This document shows, piece by piece, positions 23,965 to 34,930 of a DNA stretch of 64,000 bases (within the stretch, counting starts at the first letter, position 1; the number at the start of each line of letters is the position of its first letter). Source of the DNA: Camellia lanceoleosa (lineage: Eukaryota; Streptophyta; Magnoliopsida; Ericales; Theaceae). The position numbers were made by a program, and so were the translations under genes. The stretch spans positions 100,602,182-100,666,181 of the forward strand of contig CM045761.1 in assembly GCA_025200525.1 (NCBI GenBank), written 5' to 3'. The notes beneath the pieces were generated by a model. It was not told the DNA's origin. It did no database searches and saw nothing but the letters and a program-made list of their open reading frames with translations.

Positions 23965-25102
23965 TTACAAATTGTACAATGTTTGGTTCCACGATATATG
24001 AGTATTGTGGTGTAAAAAGATTGGTTTTCAAGCATTGTTATGACTTTGGGATATTTGGAATGTGAAAATATATGAATGGTAGTTTGATTATTGTATAAAG
24101 ATCCATGGTAGCAAATCTCGGACTATATTATGGAACAACTTGAAATTTGAAGAAAACCCATGAGTCATGACAAATGGTTGCATTGCATTTTCATTCATTT
24201 GGTAATTTGCATCTTGGGATTGAAGTTGGAAATATTCACCTTGTGAAAAAGTTATACATATATCCTTTGAAATGAGAACTCATGGAGATTGCTTATGGGG
24301 TAAATACAGTGGTAAGTCCAAATAGGGGGGTGTAGATGATTTGATAAGTTGGCCTAAGTGTCCATGGTGAGAGACCAAAAAAACCGCGCGGATAGGTGTC
24401 GAGCCTTCCGGTTAATACCAATAAAAATGACGATTTGATAGTACTTGTAGAGTCTACTTGCAGACATCGACCTAGGGATTATCAGTATCGTATTTACTGC
24501 CCCTATTGTATAAAAATTGTGGAAGTTGAATTGATGAGATTGCACAAAAAGATGTTTTTAAAAACATAGCGACTTTTCACGGAAAACAAGGCATGTGATT
24601 ATTGTGACATGGCATTGCATTGTATTGCTACATTTGCATTCAATATTGGATACCTCACATAAATGTATATACTTTGTTAAGGATTCTCTACTGGGCTTTG
24701 TGCTCACCCCTATGGGTTTTGGTGCAGGTAAAGATGTGGTGATCCCGTCGAATTGAGGGCGTGAAAATATTTTGAGAAGAGTAGTGAGCTCTTCATTTTT
24801 GTTGTGAATTTCTGTAAAGCCAAGGGCTATTTTTGGTATGGGTCCGAGAGACCGCTTTTGTGTAACCAGGCTTAAGCCTCAGAAGTTATAGCCCGTAAGG
24901 GCATTTTATTTATTTTTGGAAAACTATATGCTTCACATGCTATAGATTCATGTGTTCTATTACTTATGAATGTATAATTGCATGTGGAACTTTTATATAA
25001 ACTATGGAGATTAATGATGAAAAGATTGGAGAATGGTTATCTTTCCATTAGTGTGTATGGCTTGGTGTAGTATATTGTTGGGTGAATTTTCAGGGCATGA
25101 CA
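22914..25102 (+). mobile_element. LTR-E: 2.2-kb solo LTR with GAAAG duplication
   Basis: Begins TGTGATGATCGG and ends GGGCATGACA. It is flanked by GAAAG on both sides (22909-22913 and 25103-25107). The plus strand has a promoter-like stretch about 23280-23400 (TATA-like, then C/T-rich ending CTCTAGAAAACTCC) and a polyadenylation-type A/T-rich region late. Degenerate CGCTTGAGCGG and CGCACGAGCG motifs lie at 23113-23250, as in the GypA, GypB and LTR-F LTRs. It includes a (TG)n tract at 23932-23962. No internal domain remains, so it is a product of LTR-LTR recombination. Orientation is inferred from the promoter-like region. Confidence 0.87.
23932..23962. repeat. (TG)n microsatellite
   Basis: About 15 TG units inside LTR-E. 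Confidence 0.97.
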
Positions 25103-25725
25103 GAAAGTGTAAGAGCGAAGAGAATGTATAGCACTTGAAACCTTTTTCAGATCTGAAAGTGGAGGAATAATCACTTTAATGCTCAGTTGTTGTACCTCAG
25201 ATCAATGGATAAGATTTTATTTTTTTTATACCCTTCATTCAATTTAAACCGTTGGGGGTAGTTGAGGTGCATTGCATGCACTTTTAGCCATTAGAGAGAA
25301 GGTGCATGCCGCTCAAATCTATGAAAACACGATTTAGGGATCTAAAAAACTGCAACAAGGTGTCAACATTTTCCTTCTGGGGGTCGACACTTACTATTAT
25401 TTTAATTTCCCCATTTTGCATCTATTTTCTAGGGTTGACACATGGTCTTCATGGTGTGGACACTAAGTTCCTACAATTATGATATTTTGATTTTGCTTCT
25501 GGGTGTCGACACTAGTGTGTTTAGGTGTCGACACTTGGTCTCTGGGGCAGCACTGCTTCTTGGGGTCAACATTATGGCTTCTAGGTGTCGACACTTCACA
25601 TGTTTCACGCAATTTTGACTAGGCTACACAAGGGTGTTGACACTACCACCTTGGGGTGTTGACACTAAGAAGAAAAATAATAAAAATCTTGAGTTTAAAG
25701 AGCATGTTTTCTTATGAGTATTTTA

Positions 25726-25799
<74 letters not shown>

Positions 25800-25852
25800 T
25801 TACAATATTTTCATGGGAATATTTTGAAAACTAAGTTCAAAATAGCTATCAT
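25103..25852 (-). mobile_element. CopA 5' LTR, segment 2
   Basis: Continuation of the CopA LTR after LTR-E. It carries a cluster of GTGTCGACAC-type palindromic motifs between about 25355 and 25670, then a (TTA)n microsatellite of about 70 bp (25730-25799). It is interrupted at 25853 by LTR-F; ATCAT at 25848-25852 recurs at 38258-38262. No coding region. Confidence 0.85.
25730..25799. repeat. (TTA)n microsatellite
   Basis: About 23 uninterrupted TTA units in CopA LTR segment 2. Confidence 0.97.
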
Positions 25853-26567
25853 TGTAATAACTCGGATTCTAATATGTATCGAATTAGTGTAAAGTGGTGC
25901 TCGTCACCTTAAAACTTGTATGGTTGTCGGACTCTTGGTATTGATGGGTTGGCAAAGTGAACCTTAAATATTATAATTGAGAACCCTTGGGTGATGTTTG
26001 GAACCTTGATTGAAGCCTTAACAAGGTATTTAGGCCAGATTTTGAATTTGGATGTGAGATTAGAACCATTGGAAAGATTGTTTTTGGGGCTTCGATTTGG
26101 ATACAAGAATGACCTAAAACGGAGTCCGAACAAGAGAGTTATGCCTATTTGAATTTTGAGTTTCTGTGCTGGAAGCATGTTTGCTCGAACGAGATTTTCT
26201 TCGCTCGAGCGAACTATGCGATTTTCAGAGATTATGGGAGCTTCTTTTCTACGCTTGAGCCAAGCTTCCTTTGCTCGAGCGACCAGGTCACTAACAGACA
26301 TTATAAAGTGACTTTTTGGCCCAAAAACTTTATTTTTTGCCCTCTATTCTCCTCTCATCCTACAAACTTGAAGCCCTAACCTTCCAAACTCTTGATTTTT
26401 CTTCTTTTTACCCAAGATTCACCCCAAATCTTTCAAGAAGGTTGAAGAACAAGCATAGATCAAGACTTCTACCGATTGTTTTGCGGTTTCATCAGAGTTT
26501 CGAGTTGGGTCTTCATCTTTGGCTTCCAATCTTGAGGTAGGGAGTTCTCTTAGCTATAAATACTTAT
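25853..26567 (+). mobile_element. LTR-F, left part (solo LTR split by CopC)
   Basis: Begins TGTAATAACTCGG directly after ATCAT. It contains CGCTCGAGCG-type motifs between 26190 and 26283, a TATA-like ATTATAAAG at about 26300, and a C/T-rich downstream region, so it is probably plus-oriented. It is interrupted at 26568 by CopC; the last five bases CTTAT (26563-26567) are repeated at 36619-36623, where LTR-F continues. Confidence 0.85.
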
Positions 26568-27819
26568 TGTTACCCAAAAGACAACCTAAGAGGGGTGTGC
26601 ATTAGGTTTTTACAATTAAAAATTAATAATACCCTAATAAAAATTATGACTAGCAAAATAGATAAATATAACTAATGAAATAAAAATAATTAAAACAAGT
26701 GTTCTAACAACTATGTCAGTTAATGATTTTAGCATAGTGAAAATATGAAATATAGCTACAACAATTTAAATAAAATAAAGAGATAAGGGAGAGAGAGGCA
26801 AACAAATTTATAGTGGTTTAGCGTCAACTCGGCCTACGTTCACTCCTCAAGCTTCACTTGAGATTTTCCACTATGCTCTAGCTTCACGGGGGTGCTAGCA
26901 ACCTCTTTACAAATGGAGCAATCCTCTACGGATTTTACACAGACTTTTTAAGTCAAGAACACTGAGCGTACTACACTCTTACAAGATTGAAAAGAAGTTG
27001 TTTTTGCTTTCACAGAAAGCTACAAGAATTACCTCTCAAAGATAGATATATAAAATGAAACTTTAATTTTTCTATAAATCTCACACAGGAAAGATGAGCT
27101 TAATGCTATAAGGCTCAGTGCCTAATTTCGGAGAGAGGATGTAAACAAAAATTGAAGAACACTTCTCAGAGAATTTTTCATAGAATAGATGTGTGTGATT
27201 ATAGATTAAATAATACTTTCTAATTTTTATTTTTTTTTTTTTTGTAACTTATTTACATTAGAGGCTTTAGTATATATAATGAAACTTATAGCTGTTTATA
27301 GCCATTGTATTCATTTGAATTTATAACTGTTTATAGCCTTTGTATTCATTTGAATTTATAGCCGTTTATAGCCGTTGTACTCCATCATTACTAATTTGAA
27401 TATCTTCCACTCCATCATTACTAATTTGAATATCTTCAACTTGAACGTTTTGGCCTGCTGTTGTGCTTGGTTGTTTGAACCTTTTGGCCTACTGCTGTGC
27501 TGGACTATTTGAACCTCTATTTTGGGCTATGTGAACTCCTGATTTAATCAAATATTAAATACATTCTAATAACATTTCGGATAAAGGTTTAGGTGAGAAA
27601 TAATGGAACAAAATAAATTTTGATTCTATTTTTCTCTTTCAATTAAATTAAAACATAATGAAATAAATCATCAAAATAAATTTTGGATTCTATTTTTCTT
27701 TTTCATATAAATTAAAATATAATTAAATAAATCATCAAAATAAATTTTGGATTCTATTTTTCTCTTTTAAATAAATTAAAACATAGTTAAATAAATCATC
27801 AAAATAAATTGGTCTAACA
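26568..27819 (-). mobile_element. CopC 3' LTR (1252 bp)
   Basis: The plus strand begins TGTTACCC and ends GGTCTAACA, so in the element's direction it starts TGTTAGACC. It is preceded by the CTTAT duplication. A polypurine tract abuts the right end. Near the right end are three tandem copies of a roughly 64-bp A/T-rich unit (about 27608-27805), matching the truncated right LTR at 36412-36610. No coding region. Confidence 0.9.
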
Positions 27820-27833
27820 ATCTCCCCTTTTTT
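27820..27833 (-). other. CopC polypurine tract
   Basis: Minus-strand AAAAAAGGGGAGAT directly abuts the LTR start TGTTAGACC at 27819. This is the standard arrangement at the 3' end of plant copia elements. Confidence 0.88.
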
Positions 27834-28062
27834 GATGATGACACACAATGATGTTTTGATTTGATTTTGGAGTAAGAAAGGTTCTCCCTCAAGTCATGCT
27901 CCTTGAATTCATTTCTAAATACATAGGTTAGCACATGTGTAATAAATAAGTTTTAATCAACAACATGATATAAGATTAAGATATCAAACTATGAATATAT
28001 AACATCAGATTAGTTTGAAAATAATACCATAATACATAACATCATATAATTTCTCTCCTTGT
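27834..28062 (-). mobile_element. CopC 3' untranslated region, left of LTR-G
   Basis: A/T-rich noncoding sequence between the CopC polypurine tract and the insertion point of LTR-G. I see no reading frame in it. Confidence 0.6.
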
Positions 28063-31000
28063 TGTAGACACCCCATTTTTGACCGACCTTAAGACTCAGA
28101 CGTCACCGATTGAGCGCTTGGTGATGTTACATACTGTGCTCGTTCAGAAGTCTCAGAGTCGCGGCCGTGCGCCCTGCCTCTAGACTTCCGAACTCTCTTC
28201 TGTGCCTTGCCTCGGTTTGCGAACCAGACTCGGTTTTCTCTGTTTTCTTTCCTGAGGGAAGGGAGTGGTCCTGTAGGCTATCTCTCGGTGGTCAGGCTAC
28301 ATTTCGTGGGTCAAGGCCATTTTGCCCATTCGAGCGGTTCTCGATTTTCGGAGCCGTCAGGACGTGTGCCTCGGCTCAGGACCGCCCAACCATCTCCGAT
28401 TTCTCCAGTTTTTGGCATGCATCTCATTTACTCTATACCGAGGGACACTGGGGTCTCAGATACCCACTTCGTGGCCGAACGCCACATTCGGTGCTTACAG
28501 CCCATTTTCGGGACCCCGAACTGCGTGATTTGGGCCCCGAGCATTCATTTTTGCATCGGTTTTTGTTCATTTTCGACGAGTACCTCTGTTTTATCATACC
28601 GAGGGACATTGGGGTCTCAGATACCCACTTCGTGGCCGAACGCCACATTCGTGCTTATGACCCATTTTCGGACCTAATCTGCGTGATTTGGGCCCCGAGC
28701 ATTCATTTTGCATTAGTTTTTGTTCAATTTTGGCAGGTACCTCTGTTTTAGCACCAGGCAGATCACTGGAGGGTGGGAGGCCAGCAATTATCTCAAATAA
28801 CCAGTTATGCTCCTCCGGCGCTCGTTTTTCTCACTTCCGGGCTAATGTTGAACACCCTAGGGATATTTTCTTCGAGCCGAGACTACATATTTGTGATGAG
28901 GGGACATGGGAGGACCCTAAAAAGTGGTGGTCGGCCAGTAATTGTTATTTTCATTTTTGAGCCTCTATTTCAAGTTGAATGTTGTGCCTCCTGTTTCAGA
29001 GTTGCCAAATTCCAACCATGGGGTCTTGTTCTACACACCTAGGAGGACACCAAAATATGGTGGCCGGCCATTAATTGTTCACTTCATTTTTGGCCATGGC
29101 CGGCCATGGGAGTGGCTGGCCGACGGTGGGGTGGCCGGCCGGCCATCTTCAAGAAAAGCACAGCCTACTGCTCGCTTTTGACCACTTTACAATTTGTTGT
29201 TTTCCAAATATCTTTGCCCTCTGGGGGATATTTTGAGAGGGAAAGCTTGGGTGCATTTCCCTCCCTTTTACACCCCTTTTCTTGCCCATTTAAGGGGCTG
29301 ACCTCCTTCTTTGTTAGGGTTACAAAATTTTTCCTCAAGAGCCTATCTCCCTTTGCCTCCATTTTCATCCCCAAAACCTTGAAAAACCTTCAAGTCTCTA
29401 GCTCATTTGTTCATCAACACCAAGCCTCACCATCACCACCTCCATTCCAGCAGCAAGGGAAGCTTTTTCAAAGGTTAAGGACCAGCAAATTCAAGCCAAG
29501 AAGCATCAAAAGACTTGTCTTTAAGGGTAAGTCTCAAATTCCCTTTTTCCAGCTTATTTTTGCTTCGATTTTCTACCCTATTTTCTCACTGTTTTGGGCT
29601 CCAACCCCTACTGATTTTAGGCTTATTTTGAGCCCCTCTACAACATTGTAGAAGGGCTCAACCTTGTTTGGCATCTCTATCATGCACCTCTTTCAATATC
29701 ACTCTTTGTGCCAATATTTTGCATGCTTTGTTTGGATTATGAGTGAGCTATTTTCGAGCCTGATATAAAATTTGAGTAGGCTTATTTTGAGCCCCTCTAC
29801 AACATTTAAGAAGGGCTCAACCATGTTTGGTGGTTCTATCATGCACTTGTTTTGTAATTCTTCCAATTTACCGTAAAATTGCATGGTTTCTTTAGCCTAT
29901 TTGAAGTCTGATTTTGAGCATGCCATTAACTGAGATTGAGCTTATTTTAGGTCCCTCTACAACATTTTAGAAGGGATCAATCTTGTTTGGGGCCTCCATG
30001 CATGGCCTCTCTTTGTACCTCTCTTTGGCCCCATTTTGCATGCCTTTTTTTAAGTTTATTTGGCTTCTGATTTCAGCCTTCATCAGGCCTGAAAAGAGCC
30101 TTATTTTTTCCTTCTTGTCATGTTTTGTTAAGGGTCTTATGCTATTTGGTGAATACTTTTGGTACTTCGTGTTATACCCTCTTATACCCCCTTATTTTTG
30201 CATGCCTCTCTAGCTCATCATGCTTCTGTTTTTGAGCCTTCATCAGGCTTGGAAAGAGTCTTAAAATAACTCATTCTTCATTTTTTGTTAAGGGTCTTAG
30301 GCTGTTTGGTGCATCCTTTTGATACCTCATGTTATAGCCTTTATTGGCTCATATTTTGCATGCTATTTTGAGCATATCTACATACTGAATTGGAGGATGT
30401 CATCTCTTGTAAATATGCATATTTTTGGTCCCAATTTAATGTTGTAGAACTGTTTTTTTTAGTTTGAGCATTGTACATATCACTTGTTTCATTATTCCCT
30501 TCTTTTCCTCCATTTTTGCATGCTGTTTTTGCCATACTTGTGATTGTTGTTTGGCCATTCTTTGTACTGAAAAAATGCTATTCTAGGGGCTGCCTAGCAT
30601 CTTTATTTACACTTCATGTCCATATTGTGCATGTTTAATAGGGCTGTAGGCCATTTCGGGTGCTTAACGTAGCGTTTCGGGCATCGGGTGTAATTTTGTC
30701 ATAATTCGGGGGCTGTTTTTGCATCTTTTTGGCTGCTGAAATTTACATTTTCCGTATGCCATTTGTCACGTCTCATTTGCATGCCATTTTTGTGCCTTAG
30801 GGCCATGCCTCGATTTGCGTGCCCGCGTGCACGCATTTCGAGGCACTTCATTCTCATCTCACGGCTTCTTATGTGAGTGTGGCTGAGGCTCACTCATGTT
30901 AGTGTAAGTCCATTTTGCATTCTGTATGCCATTTTAGTCCCATTACATTCTGTATGCCATTTTCTTAGTTTGCGTGCCCGTGGGTACGCATTTCGAGACA

Positions 31001-33178
31001 TCTCATTTTAGTCTCATGGTATATCATATTTCTGGTCGTTTCGTGTCTTTATGTCATTACCTCAGTTTGCGTGCCCATGCGCACGCATTTCGAGGTACCC
31101 CATTTTAGCATCATTACATTCAGCATGTCATTACCTCGGTTCGCGTGCCCGTGTGCACGCATTTCGAGGCACTTCGTTTTCATCCATTGGCCTCCTATGT
31201 GAGTGTGGCTGAGGCCCTCTCATGTTGGTGTCAGCCCATATTGCGTTGCATATCTCATTTTAGTCCTGTTGCATTCCGTATGCCATTCTCTCGGTTTGCG
31301 TGCCCGTGGGCACGCATTTCGAGACATCTCATTTAGGTCTCATTGTAAATCATATTTCATGTCATTTCATGCTTTTATGTCATCGCCTCGGTTTGCGTGT
31401 CCGCGTGCACGCATTTCGAGGCATCTCATTTTCATAGCATTGTGCATGCTAGGATCGTATATTAGTTGCATTCATGCACATCATGCATATTGCATCGTGT
31501 TCGGGATAAGAGTTAGCCCGGGCACGAGGCACGAGGCACGCTTTCAGAGCGGGTCTCAATTCCCAAGTCACCGACACTCCGGATAATCCATGATGGAGTT
31601 AGGTTTTGTTGTAGCATTCATCTGCATTCATCCTATATTGAGTTGTACAATCCAATTCCTCGGCCATCATGCATCGATATGCGTGATCGGTGGCACGAGG
31701 ATCGAGGCATGCATATATTTGTGAAATACATTGCTATGCCCCTTTCCTGCTCTTTGTCGCAGCAAAATCAAGAATCAGCAAATCTTCGGAGTCTGGCACG
31801 TATTTTGAGAAATATTGCAAACAGAGGCTAATTGGGGCATCCCAGTGGATTTCCGCACCAAGGCAGCCCAGCATACGTCACTCTTCAGTAGCAAGGCAGT
31901 CCCTGGCTTGCATGCCAGTTTTACTTTTTTCTTCTTTAATTTGTTAATTAATTAGAAAGCTGTAATATTTATTCGGACTGTATTATTCTTTCATTTCGGA
32001 CTGTATATTTATTCGGACCCTCTGCGCGAGGGCATAATTGTAATAAGTGTGGGTGAGTGTGATGTATGTCTTCCAACCCCACGTCTTTCTTCTCTTTTAT
32101 TTACCCGCTTATGATGGTTAGATATAGGGCATATTTCAATTAGCATACTGATGTAATGACATGTTTGCATCATTCATCTGTTTTGCACGCACCGGGCTCG
32201 GCGCATCATACAAACTGCATCTGTATTTCAATTCCAAATTGAATACGTGTTAGTTGTAACATTCCACATGCCATGTTTAGGACAGCCGAGCCTGCTATAG
32301 TTTGCATCTTTGCATGTGTTGCATTAGGCGTTACAGTATATTTAAGATCACGCATGATTTCTAACAAGCTTCTGTTTTGGCTTGGAGTACTAGGTAAGTT
32401 TTATGCTTTAGCATCCTTGCATGCGTGTGAGTGACTGCCATCAAAAGCATGCTTACCATGACGCTAAATGCTTATGTGATATAACTGCCTTGAATGCCTG
32501 TGGGTGAAGGTTGAGTTACTTGAATTAGGACAATTCATCAAAATGTTTGTTTTAAGCCCACTAGATAGTGGCAAAATCATGTTTTCTAAGCCCACCCGAG
32601 GGTGGCAAATTCACGTCTTAGCCTACTTGCGGGTAGCACCATCAAACCATTTTCAAACAAACAAACATGAAGTGTTTTGTTCCAATTCAGGCGATTCAGT
32701 CTATACTTGTATGCTGTGCGCATCACATAGTAACCTAGGCTAATAACCGGAATAAGAACTCACGATGTTTTCAAAAACAGATATCATGGTTAGTAGAGGC
32801 CGGTCTTTGACCGGGCGAGCGGGGGTGCTCACGAAGTGACCTTCCCCAATCGTACCCAAGTTCCCGAGCCGAGGCAACTTTGGTGATGACGGACACGTGG
32901 CCTTTGGCACCGAGTCAGGGTTTCCTAAATTTCCCATTTAAAAAATATTTAGGTGGCGACTCTGTTATCTGGCAAAGCAGTCCATGTTTGGCACTTCTTT
33001 CAAAAATCTGTTTTTTCTCAAAACGATTTGCCGGATTTGGACTCTTTGGTTCAAGATTAAGAACCGTGACATTTGAGTCCTTCGAACTGTAGTGACCCAA
33101 TATCGAACCAAAACGGGGGGGGGGGGGGACTCGCACTCCCCTTTCCCCCGGGATGCGTTCGGGGACGTCTACACCTGT
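28058..33178. mobile_element. LTR-G: 5.1-kb solo LTR with target-site duplication
   Basis: 28063-33173 begins TGTAGACACCCC and ends GGACGTCTACA, with CTTGT (28058-28062) and CCTGT (33174-33178) at the flanks (one mismatch). It is homologous to LTR-D at both ends but more GC-rich and about 0.8 kb longer. Inside are a 161-bp tandem duplication (28437-28757), approximately 160-bp-spaced repeats of a CCCTCTACAACATT block (29633-29970), six hairpin-forming repeats (30808-31421) and a run of 14 G (33115-33128). Long open frames such as 28167-28751 fall in the tandem duplication and lack protein features. Tat/Ogre-type gypsy is the likely source (inference). Confidence 0.82.
30808..31421. repeat. 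Six dispersed palindromic repeats in LTR-G
   Basis: Copies at 30808-30843, 30965-30998, 31070-31095, 31134-31169, 31289-31323 and 31386-31421. Each has the plan CCTCG, TGCGTGC, short loop, GCACGCA, CGAGG, so both strands could fold into a stem of about 12-15 pairs. Several stem changes are compensated or preserve pairing. The surrounding 100-150 bp is also partly repeated (CATTTTAGTC, ATTCCGTATGCC). Confidence 0.85.
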
Positions 33179-34440
33179 GACATTATCAAAAGGAAATCAT
33201 GGGTCAAAATCTGGACGAGAATGAGGAAAATGATAGGGATAAATGGCATCTATACAATTCAAAACATATATATACATATATGCATACACATACAACTCTC
33301 CCGCATCTCTCTCTTTTTCCTTCAATAAACACGTTTGACACGCGGCCTCACTTTTGCGTCATTGGCCGACAAAAGCAAGCCTTGATTTGTACTCCCCTCG
33401 ACTCCCTCTCCCTCATTGTGTTCTTCTCTTTTGCCTTCTTCTTAATCACACACTCTTCCATTTTCTTCTTCACCACTCTCTTCTATCTTTTCTTTACCAC
33501 TATCTTCTATTTCTTCTTCTTCATCGAGAGACAAAAAAAAGAAACTGAACGGAGGAGGCCAAACCTCAGTCTGTTCGCTTTTATTTCTCTCCAACTCATT
33601 TCTTTGACACCTCTTACCTCTAATCCATGGCTTTCTCATCCCGTCCCCTCACTCTGTTTTCGGACCTGAACGATCCCAGATGCTCTACTGGACCGAGTGC
33701 CCCTACTCCCACTCTTCCTGTTATTCCTCTGCCTAACCTTCCTATGATGTCGATTGAGCAAATCATGGCAGCTCAATCTGACATAGAAGCCAATCACTAC
33801 ACACTGTAGTCCTGTATGGAGACAGTGACTGCGGTCACCAAATTGGCTCACCGACTGCAAAATAGGACAATTGAGGTACACCAGGTCAACGCCCAACTAT
33901 CTCTGCTCCAACGCATGTACAAGGATGCATGAGTAGAGATTTACGCGTTGAAGGCGGAGAACAAAGAGTTGAAACGGAAAGCTACTGTGATGGCCCGATT
34001 TGGAGTACCTTCATACTTTGCTTTTGCGGACCAGCAGGGAGTCAACCCTCTCGGTGGTCTTATAAGCACTGAGGCAGGGCCTTCAAGGGTCTATGACAAA
34101 AAGAGGAAGAGCTTAGCGGTAGAGCTGAGTAAGTGAAGTCGGCGTGTGGCCGTCACTAGAGAAAAAAGAAAAAAAATATCCCTTTTTTTTTTTTTTTTTT
34201 TGTATATATGCTAGGTTTGTTTTCTTTTTTTCTTTTTTTTTTCTATGTAAATATTTGTATTTTGATTTGTTTTGGTTTTTATGTTTAAGTATTGAAAAAT
34301 GAAATTAAAAAGAGAAAAAAAATAAGAAAATTAAGCCCAAACAAAAAATAATAATGAGAAAAAAAAATAAAAAAGAAAATAAATTAAGCCTAATAGCAAA
34401 ATAAAAAAATAAAATAAATTAAAATAAAATAATACTAGCC
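33179..34440 (+). other. Insert of unknown origin between LTR-G and CopC pol remnant
   Basis: This stretch does not look like the rest of the CopC 3' region. On the plus strand it shows a C/T-rich leader (about 33290-33600), a reading frame (33627-34136, listed separately), then poly-T and A/T-rich sequence (34180-34440). The organisation resembles a transcription unit or the extra ORF some plant retrotransposons carry antisense to pol. I found no terminal repeats or target-site duplication for it. Confidence 0.4.
33627..34136 (+). pseudogene. Unknown coiled-coil ORF with two in-frame stops
   Basis: One frame of 170 codons starting MAFSSRPLTLFSDLNDPRCS and ending KKRKSLAVELSK, interrupted by TAG at 33807-33809 and TGA near 33930. 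The N-terminal third is Pro/Thr/Ser-rich (PSAPTPTLPVIPLPNLPMM). The middle has heptad-like hydrophobic spacing ([49 protein letters not shown]), suggesting a coiled coil. The C-terminus is basic. I do not recognise the family. It lies antisense to CopC in the space between pol and the 3' LTR. Both stops could derive from C-to-T changes in CAG and CGA codons. Confidence 0.5.
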
Positions 34441-34719
34441 GAAATTAAATTTAATGGGACGTTGGTGTTGCTGGAATAATAATGAAAAAAATACCATGAG
34501 AGTTTAAAAAAATCAATGTATGCAAAGTTAATTTTACCTCAAGATGTAGAACCCAAAGAAAAATTACACAGTTGAGAATAGCAAACTGTTAAGGAGAGTA
34601 AATGTATGGACTTGTGAGCATTCAACTGATATAAATGTTTCCATATCAATGTAGCAATATACATATATCATTTTAACAAAAATTCAAGTTTCACAGTCAT
34701 AACAAAACTTTTTAAGTAG

Positions 34720-34930
34720 AAATCGACATTCCAAGCTAGCCACGAATAAAATTGAAGCGATCCTCGCTTAGGGGTGTTGTGAAAATATCAGCCAATTACT
34801 TGTCGATGTTTACAAATTCAAGTACAATATCCCCTTTTTGAACATGATCTCTTAAAAAATGATGTCGAATTTCAATATTTTGTTCATGAGTGTTGAACCA
34901 TATGTTTGCTTAAATTGATGGCATTAGTAT
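34720..34930 (-). pseudogene. CopC pol remnant: RNase H C-terminus
   Basis: The minus strand can be read in pieces as HCDNTNAINLSKH, EIRHHFLRDHVQKGDIVLEF and LADIFTTPLSEDRFNFIRG, with stops. This is the conserved end of the Ty1/copia RNase H domain. Everything upstream in the element (reverse transcriptase, integrase, gag, primer-binding site) is missing, so CopC has a large internal deletion. It identifies the 26568-36618 element as copia and minus-strand. Confidence 0.75.

Noticed and set aside
28167..28751. 194-codon plus-strand frame in LTR-G
   Set aside because: It lies within an LTR, spans the 161-bp duplication, has overlapping alternatives in other frames and shows no domain.
30808..31421. 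CRISPR-like array
   Set aside because: The palindromic repeats are spaced irregularly by partly repeated sequence, inside a plant LTR. There are no unique equal-length spacers and no cas genes.
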